A DNA stretch of 64,000 bases. Source: Bradyrhizobium ivorense. GTDB lineage: Bacteria; Pseudomonadota; Alphaproteobacteria; Rhizobiales; Xanthobacteraceae. The stretch covers positions 149,390 through 213,389 of the forward strand of contig NZ_CAADFC020000023.1 in NCBI RefSeq assembly GCF_900696085.1, given 5' to 3'. A program made the position numbers and the translations under genes. The notes below the pieces were generated by a model that worked only from the letters and a program-made list of their open reading frames with translations, was not told where the DNA came from and searched no databases. Below, in pieces: positions 45,050-53,281 of the stretch; the first letter of the stretch is position 1; each line of letters opens with the position of its first letter.

Positions 45050-45088
45050 TTTGGGTACTGCAGGTCGTTGGTTCGAATCCAGCTGCCC
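45050..45088 (+). repeat. attR-type direct repeat (3' fragment of tRNA-Pro)
   Basis: An exact 39-base copy of 39901-39939. Upstream of the repeat no D-arm or acceptor stem exists, so it cannot be a functional tRNA. The bases just beyond, GGCCA, match the CGACCA tRNA end with a small deletion or change. Confidence 0.87.
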
Positions 45089-45351
45089 GGCCAATCACCT
45101 GGCCGAATTTGCCACGATGGCCGAGCTCGTGCCCGGTCGTTGACGGTGCGGCTTGCGCCATGGTCGAGCCCGGTCTTGCCCCGCGCTCACGCGACGGCAA
45201 CCAGCAAGTTTTCCGAAAATTCGAGTTCCGATTTAGTGAAAATGCACGGGCTGGTCATTCAGACGGCCTTAAATTCTTCCGTAGTAATACCCCGTTCAGA
45301 ACCGGGATTTCATCCGTGTTCTTGAGCAGAAGATCTAAGGGCAGGGCTGTC

Positions 45352-45516
45352 ATGAAAACTCTTATTGTTGGTTTTTTGCACGACGAATCCGGAGCGACCG
45401 CGATCGAATACGCACTGATCGCGACGGGCATCGCCATCGCCATCATCGCGGCCGTCAACGGTGTTGGCTCAAAGCTGAGCGGGACCTTCAATTCCATCAG
45501 CAGCTCGCTGAAGTAA
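45352..45516 (+). CDS. Flp family type IVb pilin
   Basis: 54 residues. A short basic leader (MKTLIVGFLHDESG) is followed by ATAIEYALIATGIAIAIIAA, the Flp prepilin signature: Gly/Ala cleavage site, Glu at +5 and Tyr at +6. It is the monomer of Tad/Flp pili. No tad machinery is in this window, so it relies on export genes elsewhere. A strong terminator follows. Confidence 0.93.
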   Translation: MKTLIVGFLHDESGATAIEYALIATGIAIAIIAAVNGVGSKLSGTFNSISSSLK

Positions 45517-45558
45517 TCGAAGCCGCGACGCCGTATCAGCGCAACCGCGTTACAAGCA

Positions 45559-45592
45559 ACCGAGGGAAGCCAATGTCCCTCGGTGCTTTTTT
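45559..45592 (+). terminator. Terminator after the Flp pilin
   Basis: ACCGAGGGA/TCCCTCGGT stem with an eight-base loop, followed by GCTTTTTTCT, 43 bases after the pilin stop. Confidence 0.87.
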
Positions 45593-45688
45593 CTATTCCG
45601 GCCAGGCCGACTGGACGCCCGCGGGGCGGGCCCCGCAGGCGGATCGGGATGCCGCGGGCCGGTGCCCGCCGACCACATCCCAACAAAC

Positions 45689-45796
45689 AACAGCGCCGCC
45701 TGAACGGAATATGATCGTTCAGACGACGCCGCCGAAATCACTGGGCCCTGAAATCCCCAGTGTCCATGGGTCGCGGCCACCGTCAAAAGGTTCAAA
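45689..45796. repeat. Diverged 108-bp intergenic repeat, copy B
   Basis: Partner of 34391-34498 with the same block order and length. The central ACTGGGCCCTGAAATCCCCAGT forms a hairpin. The remainder of this 426-base gap between the pilin and the RTX genes contains no gene that I can support. Confidence 0.55.
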
Positions 45797-45889
45797 CTTG
45801 GTGAACCGTTCTTTTGGGCTGATTGTCGCAGGCCGGCCAGCGCTGGCCGCGGGTCTGCCGGGCGCGCGTCCGGATGATCCCAGATGCCA

Positions 45890-45927
45890 GGATGCCCGGC
45901 CGTTGCCCGTCCGCGAGGACGGGCAAC
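45890..45927. repeat. Hairpin repeat after RTX gene 1
   Basis: A perfect 11-bp stem GTTGCCCGTCC/GGACGGGCAAC with a GCGA loop and the preceding GATGCCCGGCC. The same 37-38 base block occurs at 55623-55660 after RTX gene 5 with one loop change. It could act as a terminator for the leftward genes. Confidence 0.75.
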
Positions 45928-45942
45928 CAGTCGCATGCCGAC

Positions 45943-48225
45943 TCAGAAGAGGAAATCTCCTGCATCGAGCTGCCCGATCAGGACGCCCTTGAGCAGCACC
46001 GCATCGCCGCCGGAGATGCCGACCACGACGCCGCCGGTCACGCTGGTGAGCGCCAGCGCGCCGAAGTTGAGCCCGCGTCCGGTTAGATCAATGAAGTCGC
46101 GCTCGATCGCGTTGGCATTGTCGGCGTTGAAGTCGTTGATCGTGTCGAACCCGTTGCCTGCTGTGCGGTAGTTGTAGGTGTCAATGCCTCCCGCTCCGGT
46201 GAAGGTGTCGTCTCCCGCTTTGCCGGTGAACGTGTTGTTGGATAAATTGCCCGTCCCGGTGTGCGACGACGAGCCGATGAAGGTCAGCTTCTCGACGTCC
46301 GGAGAGAGCGTGTACGAGGCGAGGAAGGTCTGCACCTCGTCATTGCCTTCACCGGCAAATTCGAACACGGTGTCGGCGTTGGATTGCACGGCGTAGATGT
46401 CGTCGCCCAGTCCACCCTGCAGGGTGTTGAGCCCCGCGCCGTCGATCAGGGTGTCGTTACCACCGGCGCCGACCAGATAGTCGTTGCCGGTGCCGCCGAC
46501 GATCAGATTGCTGAGCTCGTTGCCGATGCCGGTGAAATCGTTGCTGCCGGTATGGGTGAGGTTTTCGACATTCGCCGCCATGATCAGGAACCCGAGTCCG
46601 GTCTGCACCAGATCGGTGCCCTCGTTGGCGAACTCGATGATCGAATCCCCCACGGCCTGCGCGATGTAGGTGTCGTTGCCGGCGCCGCCTTGCATGGTGT
46701 TGGCGGCTCCGGCCCCGCCGATCAGCGTGTCGTTGCCATCGCCGCCGACCAGCGTGTCGGCACCGCCGCCGCCGTTCAGCGTGTTGTTGCTGGAATTGCC
46801 GATGATGGTGTCATCGTTGTTCGATCCGGTGATGTTTTCGATGCTGAAAAACGTATCAGTTTGGCCGTAGCCGTTCAGGCCCTGGCCGCTCGACAGATTC
46901 ACCGAGATCGCTCCCGGCGCTGCCGAATAGTCGGCGGTATCGCTGCCGGGCCCGCCAATCAGGGCATTGTAGCCGCCCAAGCCGGTCAGAACATCGTTGC
47001 CGTTGCCACCCTGGATGGTGTTGTCGAGCTCGTTGCCGATTCCGGTGAAGCTCTGGCCGCCGGAATATTTCAGGTCCTCGATGTTTGCACCGAGCGTGAA
47101 GCTGGTGAGGGTGGTCAGCACCCTGTCGTGACCTTCGCCCGCGAACTCGATCAGATTGTCGCCGGCAGCCTCGACGACGTAGGTGTCGTCGCCCGTGCCG
47201 CCCTGCATGGCATCCGGCGCGCTGCCGCCGTCGTAGAGCGTATCGTTGCCACCGAGGCCGATCAGATAGTCGCTGCCGACGCCGCCCTGGATCCAGTTGT
47301 CGCCGGCATTGCCGATGCCGGTGAAGCTCTGCGTGCCCAAATAGAATAGGTTCTCCACGTTGGCGGAGAGCGTATAGCTGGCCGAGGTCGCGAACACGGC
47401 GTCGTTGCCCTCGCCGGGAAGTTCGATGATGATGTCGGACGCCTTGTTGACGAAGTAGACGTCGTCACCCGTGCCGCCGACAAGCGTGCTGGGGCCGCCA
47501 CCGGCCCGCAAGATATCATTGCCGTCGTCGCCCACGAGCGTGCTGTCGCCCGATCCGCCGTTCAGGACGTCGTTGCCGGTGCCTCCATGCGCAATGACCG
47601 CTACTCCGGCTAGCGTTGCATCGAACGTGTCGTTGCCAGAGCCGCCGTCGAAGGACACATCCACAATCCCGGTCGCCGCCAGATTGGGCAGCACGAAGCT
47701 GTCGTTCGTCGAAAAGATGTGATGCCAATAGTCCGAGTACGGGGGGTTGTCTTGCTCAAAGTCCGCCGGTGCATCCGCGGCCCCTCCAATGATCTGCAAG
47801 TGCTCGATCGATTGAAGGTCGGTTCTGTGGAAAGAAGTCTCTTCGGCGCTCGCCGTTAGGCCGGAGCGGTGGACTTCGGTCCACGCATACGAATCGAAAA
47901 TAACATGTCCGGTGACGGGATCGACCTCGATGCGGGCTCTTTCAGCGTCCGAGACCAACCAGGGTATGGTCACATGGTTCAACGTTTCATAATATGGAAT
48001 GTTGACCTGGAACGTGTCGCTGCCGTCGCCGCCGCTCACGATGTCTGCGCCGTCGCCGTGCGACCAGGCCGAGTGGTCGTTTGCGCCGTCGCCGCGCGAC
48101 CAGACGAACAGGTCGTCGCCGCCGAAACCGTTGAGCGTATCATTTCCCTTCAGTCCGATAATCGTATCATCGTCCGGGGTGCCGTTGAGAGTTTCTGGAT
48201 TGTCGGTTCCCTGAATCAAAGCCAT
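45943..48225 (-). CDS. RTX-type calcium-binding protein 1 (most distal of five tandem paralogues)
   Basis: 760 residues from ATG 48225 (MALIQGTDNPETLNGTPDDD). The first 50 or so residues are a conserved cap with GLKGNDTLNGFGGDDLFVW, followed by a variable domain, then repeats of GGxGNDxL type (GGDGNDTLIGG, GGTGNDYLVGAGGNDTL) that bind calcium in parallel beta rolls. The protein has no N-terminal signal and ends QLDAGDFLF, so type I secretion is expected. Its C-terminal block (SVTGGVVVGI, GVLIGQLDAGDFLF) matches gene 5, not genes 2-4. Confidence 0.87.
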   Translation of the reverse strand: MALIQGTDNPETLNGTPDDDTIIGLKGNDTLNGFGGDDLFVWSRGDGANDHSAWSHGDGADIVSGGDGSDTFQVNIPYYETLNHVTIPWLVSDAERARIEVDPVTGHVIFDSYAWTEVHRSGLTASAEETSFHRTDLQSIEHLQIIGGAADAPADFEQDNPPYSDYWHHIFSTNDSFVLPNLAATGIVDVSFDGGSGNDTFDATLAGVAVIAHGGTGNDVLNGGSGDSTLVGDDGNDILRAGGGPSTLVGGTGDDVYFVNKASDIIIELPGEGNDAVFATSASYTLSANVENLFYLGTQSFTGIGNAGDNWIQGGVGSDYLIGLGGNDTLYDGGSAPDAMQGGTGDDTYVVEAAGDNLIEFAGEGHDRVLTTLTSFTLGANIEDLKYSGGQSFTGIGNELDNTIQGGNGNDVLTGLGGYNALIGGPGSDTADYSAAPGAISVNLSSGQGLNGYGQTDTFFSIENITGSNNDDTIIGNSSNNTLNGGGGADTLVGGDGNDTLIGGAGAANTMQGGAGNDTYIAQAVGDSIIEFANEGTDLVQTGLGFLIMAANVENLTHTGSNDFTGIGNELSNLIVGGTGNDYLVGAGGNDTLIDGAGLNTLQGGLGDDIYAVQSNADTVFEFAGEGNDEVQTFLASYTLSPDVEKLTFIGSSSHTGTGNLSNNTFTGKAGDDTFTGAGGIDTYNYRTAGNGFDTINDFNADNANAIERDFIDLTGRGLNFGALALTSVTGGVVVGISGGDAVLLKGVLIGQLDAGDFLF

Positions 48226-48314
48226 CAAAATTGCCTTCCCAAATTACGCCCGTGTCTCAATTGCGACTGAGATAGCGAGAGAGGCTCAAGTCTGACTCTC
48301 TCCCTCCGTGAGTT

Positions 48315-50558
48315 TCAGAACAGGAAATCTCCCGAATCGAGTTGCCCAACCTGGACGCCCTTGAGCAGGACGGTGTCGCCACCGGGGATGCCGACCATGA
48401 CGTCGCCGTTCACGCTGGTGAACGTCAGCGCTCCGAAGTTAAGGCCGCGTCCAGTCAGATCGATGACGTCGTGCTCGGTCGCGTCGGCATTGTCGGGATT
48501 GAAGTCGTTGATCGTGTCGAAGCCATTCCCCGCCGCGCGATAGTTGTAAATGTCGTTGCCGCCGGCACCGGTGAAGGTGTCGTTGCCCGCGCCACCGGTG
48601 AGGGTGTTGGCGAGATTGTTGCCCGTCCCGGTGTGCGACGTCGCGCCAAGAAAAGTCAGCTTCTCGACGTTGGGCGAGAGTGTGTAGGAGGCCAGGAAGG
48701 TCTGCACTTCGTCGATGCCTTCATTGGCAAACTCGACCACGCTGTCGGTGTTCGCTTGCACCGAGTAAAGGTCGTTTCCGGTGCCGCCCTGCAGCGTGTT
48801 CAAGCCGCCATAACCTGCGTTCAAGCGGTCATCGCCGCCGAACCCGACCAGGTAATTGTAGCCGGACCCGCCCATGATTAGATTATCGAGGTCGTTACCG
48901 ATTCCGGTGAAATCGGCGCTCCTGCCGTTGTGCGCGAGGACTTCGACGTTCGCGGGCAGGATGAAGAAGCCAAGGTCGGTCGTAACGTCATCTGAGCCTT
49001 CGTTGGCGAATTCGACGATCGAATCGCCTACGGCTTCGACGAAGTAGTGGTCGCCCCCGGTGCCGCCCTGCATGGTGTTGGCAGCTCCGGTCCCGCCCGT
49101 GAGAAAATCTTCACCGCCGCCACCGACCAGAGTGTCGGCGCCGTCGCGGCCGAACAGAAAGTTCGTTGCGTCATCGCCGATGATGGTGTCATCGTTGTTC
49201 GAGCCGTTGATGATTTCGATGCTGATATACGTATCGGTTCCGCCGTAGCCGTTCAGACCATGGCCGGTTGCCAGATTCACCGTGACCGCTGCAGGCGCTG
49301 CGGAATAGTCGGCGGCATCGAGACCACCAGCGCCGTTCAGAACATTGTCGCCGCCCAAGCCGGACAGTCTATCAAAGCCGATGCTGCCCTCCATGATGTT
49401 GTCGAGTTCGTTGCCGATGCCCGTGAAACTGCCGCCCGGTGAGCTGTTGGAACTCTTCAGGTCTTCGATGTTCGCCCCGAGCGTGAAACTGGAGAGAGTG
49501 GTCACAACCTTGTCGTGGCCTTCATTGGCGAACTCGATCAATGTATCGCCGGCATCGACGATGTAGGTATCGTCACCACGACCGCCCTGTAGCGCGTCCG
49601 GCGCGCCGCCGCCGTCGTATAGCGTATCATTGCCGTCGAGGCCGATCAGATAGTCGCTGCCCTGGCCGCCCTGGATCCAGTTGTCACCGGCATTGCCGAT
49701 GCCAGTGAAACTCTGCGTGCCCGAATAGAACAGGCTCTCGACGTTCGCCGAGAGCGTAAAGCTGGACAAGCTTGCGAAGACGGCGTCGTTGCCCTCGCCG
49801 GATAGCTCGGTAATGGTTACACCGGAGGTGTTGACGAAGTAGACGTCGTCGCCGATGCCGCCTACCAGAGTATTGAGGCTGCTTCCGGCCCGCAAGATAT
49901 CGTTGCCCGCGTCGCCATAGAGCGCGTCGTTGCCCGACCCGCCGATCAAGATGTCATTGCCGGTTCCGCCGTGCGCAACAACCGCTACGCCGGCAAGCGT
50001 TGCATCGAAAGTGTCATCGCCGGAGCCGCCGTCGAAATAAACATCCTGAACGCCGGTTCCCGCCAGATTGGGCAACTCAAAATTGTCGTTCGTCGAGAAG
50101 CTGTGCCTAGGGTGGAACGGAGCGTTGACGTCGGTAAAGCTCGCAGGTGCATCTGCGGCACCTCCGATGATCTGCAGGTGCTCAACGGACTGAAGGTCGG
50201 TTCTTTTGAATTGCCCGGCGCTCCAGGAGCCACGAAAACTGGAGAAAGTGGAGAGATATGAATCAAACACAGCGTGGCCGGTTACCGGATCGACCTCGAT
50301 GCGAGCCTCCTCGCTCTGGTCAACGCGAGTGTCGCCGGCGATCTGAAAAATGTCCTCGTAGTAAGGAATGTTGACCTGGAACGTGTCGCTGCCGTCGCCG
50401 CCGTCCACTGTATCTGCACCGTCGCCGCGCGACCAGACGAACAGGTCGGCGCCGCCGAGACCATTGAGCGTATCATTACCCTTCAGTCCGATGATCGTAT
50501 CGTCGTCCGGGGTGCCGTTGAGGGTTTCGGGATTGTCGGTTCCTTGAATCAAAGCCAT
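48315..50558 (-). CDS. RTX-type calcium-binding protein 2
   Basis: 747 residues from ATG 50558 (MALIQGTDNPETLNGTPDDD); an open frame to 50594 was not used. Same plan as its neighbours: cap, variable N-terminal domain (FEDIFQ-like region differing from the others), nonapeptide arrays, and C-terminal RGLNFGALTFTSVNGDVMVG to QLDSGDFLF. A 211-base stretch of its 3' end (48391-48601) reads as identical to 50725-50935 in gene 3. Confidence 0.87.
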   Translation of the reverse strand: MALIQGTDNPETLNGTPDDDTIIGLKGNDTLNGLGGADLFVWSRGDGADTVDGGDGSDTFQVNIPYYEDIFQIAGDTRVDQSEEARIEVDPVTGHAVFDSYLSTFSSFRGSWSAGQFKRTDLQSVEHLQIIGGAADAPASFTDVNAPFHPRHSFSTNDNFELPNLAGTGVQDVYFDGGSGDDTFDATLAGVAVVAHGGTGNDILIGGSGNDALYGDAGNDILRAGSSLNTLVGGIGDDVYFVNTSGVTITELSGEGNDAVFASLSSFTLSANVESLFYSGTQSFTGIGNAGDNWIQGGQGSDYLIGLDGNDTLYDGGGAPDALQGGRGDDTYIVDAGDTLIEFANEGHDKVVTTLSSFTLGANIEDLKSSNSSPGGSFTGIGNELDNIMEGSIGFDRLSGLGGDNVLNGAGGLDAADYSAAPAAVTVNLATGHGLNGYGGTDTYISIEIINGSNNDDTIIGDDATNFLFGRDGADTLVGGGGEDFLTGGTGAANTMQGGTGGDHYFVEAVGDSIVEFANEGSDDVTTDLGFFILPANVEVLAHNGRSADFTGIGNDLDNLIMGGSGYNYLVGFGGDDRLNAGYGGLNTLQGGTGNDLYSVQANTDSVVEFANEGIDEVQTFLASYTLSPNVEKLTFLGATSHTGTGNNLANTLTGGAGNDTFTGAGGNDIYNYRAAGNGFDTINDFNPDNADATEHDVIDLTGRGLNFGALTFTSVNGDVMVGIPGGDTVLLKGVQVGQLDSGDFLF

Positions 50559-50648
50559 CAAAAATTGCCTTCCCAAATTGCGCCCGTGTCTCAATTACGA
50601 CTGAGATAGCGGGAGAGGCTCAACACTGAGTCTCTCCCTCCGTGAGTT

Positions 50649-53129
50649 TCAGAACAGAAAATCTCCCGCATCGAGCTGCCCAACCTGGACGCCCTTGAGC
50701 AGAACGGTGTCACCACCGGGGATACCGACCATGACGTCGCCGTTCACGCTGGTGAACGTCAGCGCTCCGAAGTTAAGGCCGCGTCCAGTCAGATCGATGA
50801 CGTCGTGCTCGGTCGCGTCGGCATTGTCGGGATTGAAGTCGTTGATCGTGTCGAAGCCATTCCCCGCCGCGCGATAGTTGTAAATGTCGTTGCCGCCGGC
50901 ACCGGTGAAGGTGTCGTTGCCCGCGCCACCGGTGAAGGTGTTGGCGAGGTTGTTGCCTGTCCCGGTGTGCGACGTCGCGCCGATGAAGGTCAGCTTCTCG
51001 ACGTTCGGCGAGAGCGTGTAGGAGGCGAGGAACGTCTGCACCTCGTCGATGCCTTCATTGGCGAACTCGAATACCGTGTCCGCATTCGATTGCACGGCGT
51101 AGATGTCGTCGCCGGTGCCGCCTTGGAGAGTGTTGAGGCCCGCGCCGTCGATCAGAGTGTCGTTACCCGCGCCGCCGACCAGATAGTCGTTGCCGGTGCC
51201 GCCGATGATGAGATTGTTGAGTTCGTTGCCGATGCCGGTGAAATCGTTGCTGCCGATATGGGTGAGATTTTCGACATTCGCCGCCAGAACCAGAAACCCG
51301 AGCCCGGTCTGCACCTGATCGGTGCCTTCATTGGCGAACTCGGTGATCGAATCGCCCACGGCCTGCACGATGTAGGTATCGTTGCCGGCACCACCCTGCA
51401 TGGTGTTGGCGGCTCCGGCGCCACCGTTCAGCGTGTTATTGCCGGAATCGCCGATGACGGTGTCGGCGTTGTTCGATCCGATAATGTTTTCGATGCTGAT
51501 GTAGGTATCCGTTCCGCCATAGCCGTTTTGGCCGTGGCCGGTCGAGAGGTCGATCGAGATTGCCCCCGGCGCCGCGGAATAGTCGGCGGTATCGCTGCCG
51601 CCGGCACCGTTCAAGACATTGTTGCCGCCGGCGCCAGTCAGAAAATCGTTGCCGCTACCGCCCTGGATCCAGTTATCTCCGGCATTGCCGACGCCGGTGA
51701 AACTCTGCGTGCCCGAATAGAACAGGTTCTCCACGTTTGCCTGGAGCGTAAATCTGGACGAGCTTGCGAACACAGCGTCGTTGCCTTCGCCGGGCATTTC
51801 GATCACGGTATCGGCGGTGTTGTTGACAAAGTAGACGTCATCTCCGGTGCCGCCCTGCAAGGTATCAGGCGCGCCGGCGGAGCCGAGCAGATAATCGTCG
51901 CCATCGAGGCCGATAAGATAGTCGCTTCCCGGGCCGCCCTGGATCCAGTTGTTCTCGGCATTGCCGATGCCAGTGAAACTCTGTGTGCCCGAATAGAACA
52001 GGTTCTCGACGTTTGCCGGGAGCGTAAATCTGGACGAGCTTGCGAACACAGCGTCGTTGCCGTCGCCGGGCATTTCGATCACGGTATCGGCGGTGTTGTT
52101 GACAAAGTAGACGTCATCTCCGGTCCCGCCCTGCAAAGTGTCAGGCGCGCCGGCGGAGCCGAGCAGATAATCGTTGCCATCGAGGCCGATGAGGTAGTCG
52201 CTTCCCGGGCCGCCCTGGATCCAATTGCTCTCGGCATTGCCGATGCCGGTGAAGCTCTGCGTACCCGAATAGAACAGGTTCTCGACGTTTGCGGAGAGCG
52301 TAAAGCTGGAGGAGCTTGTGAAGACCGCGTCGTTACCCTCGCCGGATAGTTCGGTGATGATGTCGGCGGCATTCTTGACATAGTAAGTGTCGTCGCCGGT
52401 GCCGCCCACCAAGGTATTGAGGCCATCTCCTCCCTTCAACGTGTCATTGCCGGACCCGCCGTGCGCAACGATCGCTACGCCAGCAAGCGTTGCGTCGAAA
52501 ATGTCGTTGCCGGAGCCTCCGTCGAAGGACACGTCCTGAACGCCGGTGCCCGCCAGATTGGGCAGCACGAAATTATCGTTTGTCGAAAAGCTGTAGGTCA
52601 AACGCCGGTAGTCGTCGGTGAACGCCGCCGGCGCGTCTGCGGTACCTCCGACAATTTGCAAATGTTCGATAGATGTAAGAACTGTTCTTGTGAGGCGCGT
52701 TTCTTCGGGCGAGTGGGTCTGCGGAAGGGGAATAGGGACGAGGTTTGTTTGAAAAAGGGTATAGGTATCGAAAACAAGCTGGCCGTGACTGTCGATCGCG
52801 ATGCGAGCCTTTTCAAGGCCGTCAAGGAAGTAAGGCCCCCACTGTTCTGTTTGGTAGGCGTCTTCATAAAATGGAATGTTGACCTGGAACGTGTCGCTGC
52901 CATCGCCGCCATTTACGGTATCTGCGCCGTCGCCTCTGACGTTCGCATCGTATGTTTCTGAGGCAACACTGCCAGTCCCGGCAGTCGCGTCACCGCCGCT
53001 CGACCAAACGAACAGGTCGTCGCCGCCGAGACCGTTAAGCGTATCATTGTCCTTCAGTCCGATAATCGTATCGTCGTCCGGGGTGCCGTTGAGAGTGTCC
53101 TGACCGGCGGTTCCCTGAATCAAAGCCAT
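50649..53129 (-). CDS. RTX-type calcium-binding protein 3, with an internal 92-residue tandem duplication
   Basis: 826 residues, the longest of the five. Cap MALIQGTAGQDTLNGTPDDD, an insert with SGGDATAGTGSVASETYDAN shared in part with gene 4, then variable domain and repeat arrays. The extra length comes from a 92-residue unit (VYFVNNTADTVIEMPG to GSAGAPDTLQG) present three times. Ends QLDAGDFLF like genes 1, 4 and 5. Presumed secreted; function (adhesion or biofilm matrix) is inference. Confidence 0.87.
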   Translation of the reverse strand: MALIQGTAGQDTLNGTPDDDTIIGLKDNDTLNGLGGDDLFVWSSGGDATAGTGSVASETYDANVRGDGADTVNGGDGSDTFQVNIPFYEDAYQTEQWGPYFLDGLEKARIAIDSHGQLVFDTYTLFQTNLVPIPLPQTHSPEETRLTRTVLTSIEHLQIVGGTADAPAAFTDDYRRLTYSFSTNDNFVLPNLAGTGVQDVSFDGGSGNDIFDATLAGVAIVAHGGSGNDTLKGGDGLNTLVGGTGDDTYYVKNAADIITELSGEGNDAVFTSSSSFTLSANVENLFYSGTQSFTGIGNAESNWIQGGPGSDYLIGLDGNDYLLGSAGAPDTLQGGTGDDVYFVNNTADTVIEMPGDGNDAVFASSSRFTLPANVENLFYSGTQSFTGIGNAENNWIQGGPGSDYLIGLDGDDYLLGSAGAPDTLQGGTGDDVYFVNNTADTVIEMPGEGNDAVFASSSRFTLQANVENLFYSGTQSFTGVGNAGDNWIQGGSGNDFLTGAGGNNVLNGAGGSDTADYSAAPGAISIDLSTGHGQNGYGGTDTYISIENIIGSNNADTVIGDSGNNTLNGGAGAANTMQGGAGNDTYIVQAVGDSITEFANEGTDQVQTGLGFLVLAANVENLTHIGSNDFTGIGNELNNLIIGGTGNDYLVGGAGNDTLIDGAGLNTLQGGTGDDIYAVQSNADTVFEFANEGIDEVQTFLASYTLSPNVEKLTFIGATSHTGTGNNLANTFTGGAGNDTFTGAGGNDIYNYRAAGNGFDTINDFNPDNADATEHDVIDLTGRGLNFGALTFTSVNGDVMVGIPGGDTVLLKGVQVGQLDAGDFLF
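51650..52410 (-). repeat. 276-bp tandem duplication inside RTX gene 3
   Basis: Anchor words GTTGACAAAGTAGACG at 51822 and 52098 and the related CTTGACATAGTAAGTG at 52374 are spaced by exactly 276 bases (92 codons). The two left units differ at only scattered positions; the right unit is more diverged. In frame, so the protein simply gains one beta-roll module per unit. Confidence 0.8.
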
Positions 53130-53281
53130 GAAAAATTACCCTCCCAATTGCGCCCGTGTCTCTATTGCGACCAAGGCAGCGTCAGCTAACCCTGACGACC
53201 AAGTTTGGAACGTCAGATTGCGCTCCAAGCAGGCCCAGATAGCGGGAGAGGCTCAACCCTGAGACTCTCCCTCCGTGAGTT

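Larger units (their letters stand above)
39940..45088. mobile_element. Decayed genomic island inserted at tRNA-Pro
   Basis: About 5.1 kb bounded by the tRNA-Pro repeat pair. It carries an integrase remnant next to the right repeat and a frameshifted small gene of a type often seen near integrases. Three surface-glycan type genes form the cargo; they read as noticeably lower in GC than the core genes on both sides. No intact recombinase remains, so the island is probably fixed. Confidence 0.78.

Noticed and set aside
45050..45094. Second tRNA-Pro gene
   Set aside because: Only the 3' part from the anticodon loop is present; the D-arm and 5' acceptor strand are absent. It is read as an integration scar.
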